This document shows, piece by piece, positions 6,559-7,123 of a stretch of DNA of 7,123 nt (position 1 is its first letter; each line of letters starts with the position of its first letter). The notes under the pieces are model-generated. The model was not told the DNA's origin and ran no database searches. It worked only from the letters and a program-made list of their open reading frames with translations. The translations under genes were made by a program, and so were the position numbers. The stretch comes from Holdemanella porci (lineage in GTDB: Bacteria; Bacillota_I; Bacilli_A; Erysipelotrichales; Erysipelotrichaceae), in assembly GCF_019052655.1 (NCBI RefSeq), contig NZ_JAHQVB010000084.1, positions 1-7,123 of the forward strand, read 5' to 3'.

Positions 6559-6585
6559 AGTTATAATCATCCTTTCGCTTTCTAT

Positions 6586-6614
6586 ATAATAATACGAAAC
6601 TACATTTCTTTCAA
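6586..6614 (-). promoter_or_regulatory. Promoter for gltX
   Basis: On the minus strand, TTGAAA (6614-6609) and TATTAT (6591-6586) each match the consensus at five of six positions and are separated by exactly 17 nt. This is the best sigma-A-type promoter in the window. The predicted start near 6579 gives a leader of about 20 nt to the ATG at 6558, which supports that start over the one at 6570. The -35 lies within the last codons of the GIY-YIG gene. There is no room for a T-box leader. Confidence 0.65.
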
Positions 6615-6863
6615 GATTCCTTCAATCAACTCCGACTTTTCTTTTCGAGACATTTGTTTAATTTTATATTCCAACTTCAAAGCCTTGGACTTCGACTCAC
6701 AAGCCCTTACATACACAAGCTTACAAGGCCTTCTAGACCGCGTATATTTTGCCCCCTTACCCAAGTTGTGCGTTTCTAATCTTTTATCTACATCCGTTGT
6801 ATATCCCGTATAATATGTAGAATCCCTACACTCTAAAATATATACATATTGACCTTTTTCCAT
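6600..6863 (-). CDS. GIY-YIG nuclease-like protein, UPF0213 family
   Basis: A compact 87-residue protein consisting of one GIY-YIG domain, of the type of YhbQ/YazA. The first signature appears as YVYIL (residues 6-10) and the second as YTGYT. Then come the conserved Arg in DKRLETHN and a Glu in LEYKIKQMS that should bind the catalytic metal. KGAKYTR and the KLVYVR strand are also typical. Members are small cytoplasmic proteins; weak DNA cleavage has been described for some, but the cellular role is unclear. I chose the ATG at 6863 by family alignment (MEKGQYVYIL). A TTG six codons upstream (6881) keeps the frame open but would overlap the terminator stem region. No clear ribosome site precedes 6863. 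An extended -10 (TGGTATGAT) ends six bases before it, so a leaderless message is possible. gltX follows 41 bp downstream. Confidence 0.9.
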   Translation of the reverse strand: MEKGQYVYILECRDSTYYTGYTTDVDKRLETHNLGKGAKYTRSRRPCKLVYVRACESKSKALKLEYKIKQMSRKEKSELIEGILKEM

Positions 6864-6882
6864 ATGCCCATCATACCACAAT

Positions 6883-6910
6883 AAAAACCACGCTTAAAAG
6901 GCGTGGTTTT
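6883..6910 (-). terminator. Hairpin with U-run, terminator on the minus strand
   Basis: AAAACCACGC and GCGTGGTTTT form a perfect 10-bp stem (6884-6893 with 6901-6910) around a 7-nt loop. Read on the minus strand it ends in five U residues (6887-6883), as expected for a terminator of the gene entering from the right edge and of the structured stretch that follows it. On the plus strand the same hairpin could form the 5' end of an RNA. Confidence 0.7.
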
Positions 6911-7010
6911 CTCTGCGGCTATAAGCCTTTACTACCAGCTCGCGTCTCAAGGCGCTGCTTTCACTTTGTTCAAGCTATCGCTTTTGACTCTCGCCAGCCC
7001 TCAAAGGGCT
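6911..7010. other. GC-rich structured non-coding element (candidate small RNA, 3' UTR or interspersed repeat)
   Basis: These 100 bases hold no gene, yet 53 of them are G or C by direct count, while neighbouring coding DNA is near 35% (21 of 60 at 5101-5160). Short stems follow one another: GGCT/AGCC at 6917-6927, CAGC/GCTG at 6936-6957, AAGC/GCTT around a 4-nt loop at 6972-6983, and AGCCCT/AGGGCT at 6996-7010. On the minus strand, similar words recur (GCGAGAG, GCGATAGC, GTGAAAGC, GCGAGC). Terminator-like hairpins close both ends, each pointing outward, so the transcribed strand is not settled. I have an impression of having seen similar sequence scattered in other Bacillota genomes but cannot verify it. 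Confidence 0.5.
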
Positions 7011-7019
7011 TAATTTTTT
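6996..7019 (+). terminator. Hairpin with U-run, terminator-like on the plus strand
   Basis: AGCCCT (6996-7001) pairs with AGGGCT (7005-7010) around a CAA loop, followed by TAA and six T residues (7014-7019). Read on the plus strand, this is a compact terminator. No plus-strand gene feeds into it, which leaves the structured element itself as the only obvious transcript it could end. Confidence 0.45.
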
Positions 7020-7020
7020 A

Positions 7021-7123
7021 CTATTTCTTTCTCTTTGCTTTTTCTTGTTTATATGCCTGTTGCTCTGCTTCTGAGAATGGATTTGCGTACTCTTTTACAC
7101 TCATTTTATCCATTGCTATATCG
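7021..7123 (-). CDS. C-terminal tail of an unidentified protein (runs off right edge)
   Basis: The frame is open from the right edge to TAG at 7023-7021 and reads DIAMDKMSVKEYANPF and then SEAEQQAYKQEKAKRKK. The tail is hydrophilic, with a run of Gln, Glu, Lys and Arg at the very end, as in many nucleic-acid-binding or ribosome-associated proteins, but no family can be named from 33 residues. The ATG at 7113 has no ribosome site, so a separate 30-residue gene is less likely than the end of a longer one. Its message would run through the structured stretch to the terminator at 6910-6883. Confidence 0.6.
   Translation of the reverse strand, partial: DIAMDKMSVKEYANPFSEAEQQAYKQEKAKRKK

Noticed and set aside
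6558..6570. ATG at 6570 as the gltX start
   Set aside because: It is embedded in the AAAGGATGAT ribosome site and would leave a leader of about 9 nt. The ATG at 6558 has a proper spacing, and the family starts close to TRFAPSPTG.
6571..6599. T-box or riboswitch in front of gltX
   Set aside because: Only about 20-40 nt separate the promoter or the preceding stop from the start codon, too little for such a leader.
6884..7019. tRNA or CRISPR array in the structured element
   Set aside because: No cloverleaf with a T-loop GTTC motif and acceptor stem can be drawn, and the recurring words are short and irregular, not direct repeats with even spacers.

Overview
The window looks like chromosomal DNA from a low-GC Gram-positive bacterium (Bacillota). 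The evidence is A+T-rich coding sequence, purine-rich Shine-Dalgarno sites, and a rho-independent terminator with a U-run. Protein flavour (CpXC zinc protein, long three-domain Xaa-Pro aminopeptidase, HTH-Fic protein) suggests a gut or oral member of the Erysipelotrichaceae or a related group. That placement is an impression, since no rRNA or other strong marker is present.

Layout, left to right. (1) 1-82, minus: the N-terminus of a UDP-glucose 4-epimerase, running off the left edge, with its own promoter. (2) 130-3109, minus: a tight operon read right to left as six-helix membrane protein, Xaa-Pro aminopeptidase, CpXC zinc protein. (3) 3188-4021, plus: a Cof-type HAD phosphatase, the only plus-strand gene, divergent from the operon through overlapping promoters. 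(4) 4013-4963, minus: an HTH-Fic gene split by a frameshifting internal deletion, followed by a possible 48-residue protein lying over a long inverted repeat. (5) 5057-6863, minus: a GIY-YIG (UPF0213) protein, then glutamyl-tRNA synthetase with its own promoter and a clear terminator. (6) 6884-7019: a gene-free, GC-rich, hairpin-dense element bounded by terminator-like hairpins facing outward on the two strands. (7) 7021-7123, minus: the C-terminal tail of an unidentified protein that enters from the right edge.

Most of the window is housekeeping: tRNA charging, peptide turnover, sugar-nucleotide metabolism and a phosphatase. The unusual parts are the Fic locus and the structured element. At the Fic locus, a 9-bp microhomology junction separates the DNA-binding half from the AMPylation core. 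The junction removes most of what should be the inhibitory helix, and it leaves an SD plus TTG start overlapping the upstream stop. The structured element at about 6884-7019 could be a small RNA, a structured 3' UTR or an interspersed repeat. I see no CRISPR array, tRNA, rRNA, transposase or phage gene.
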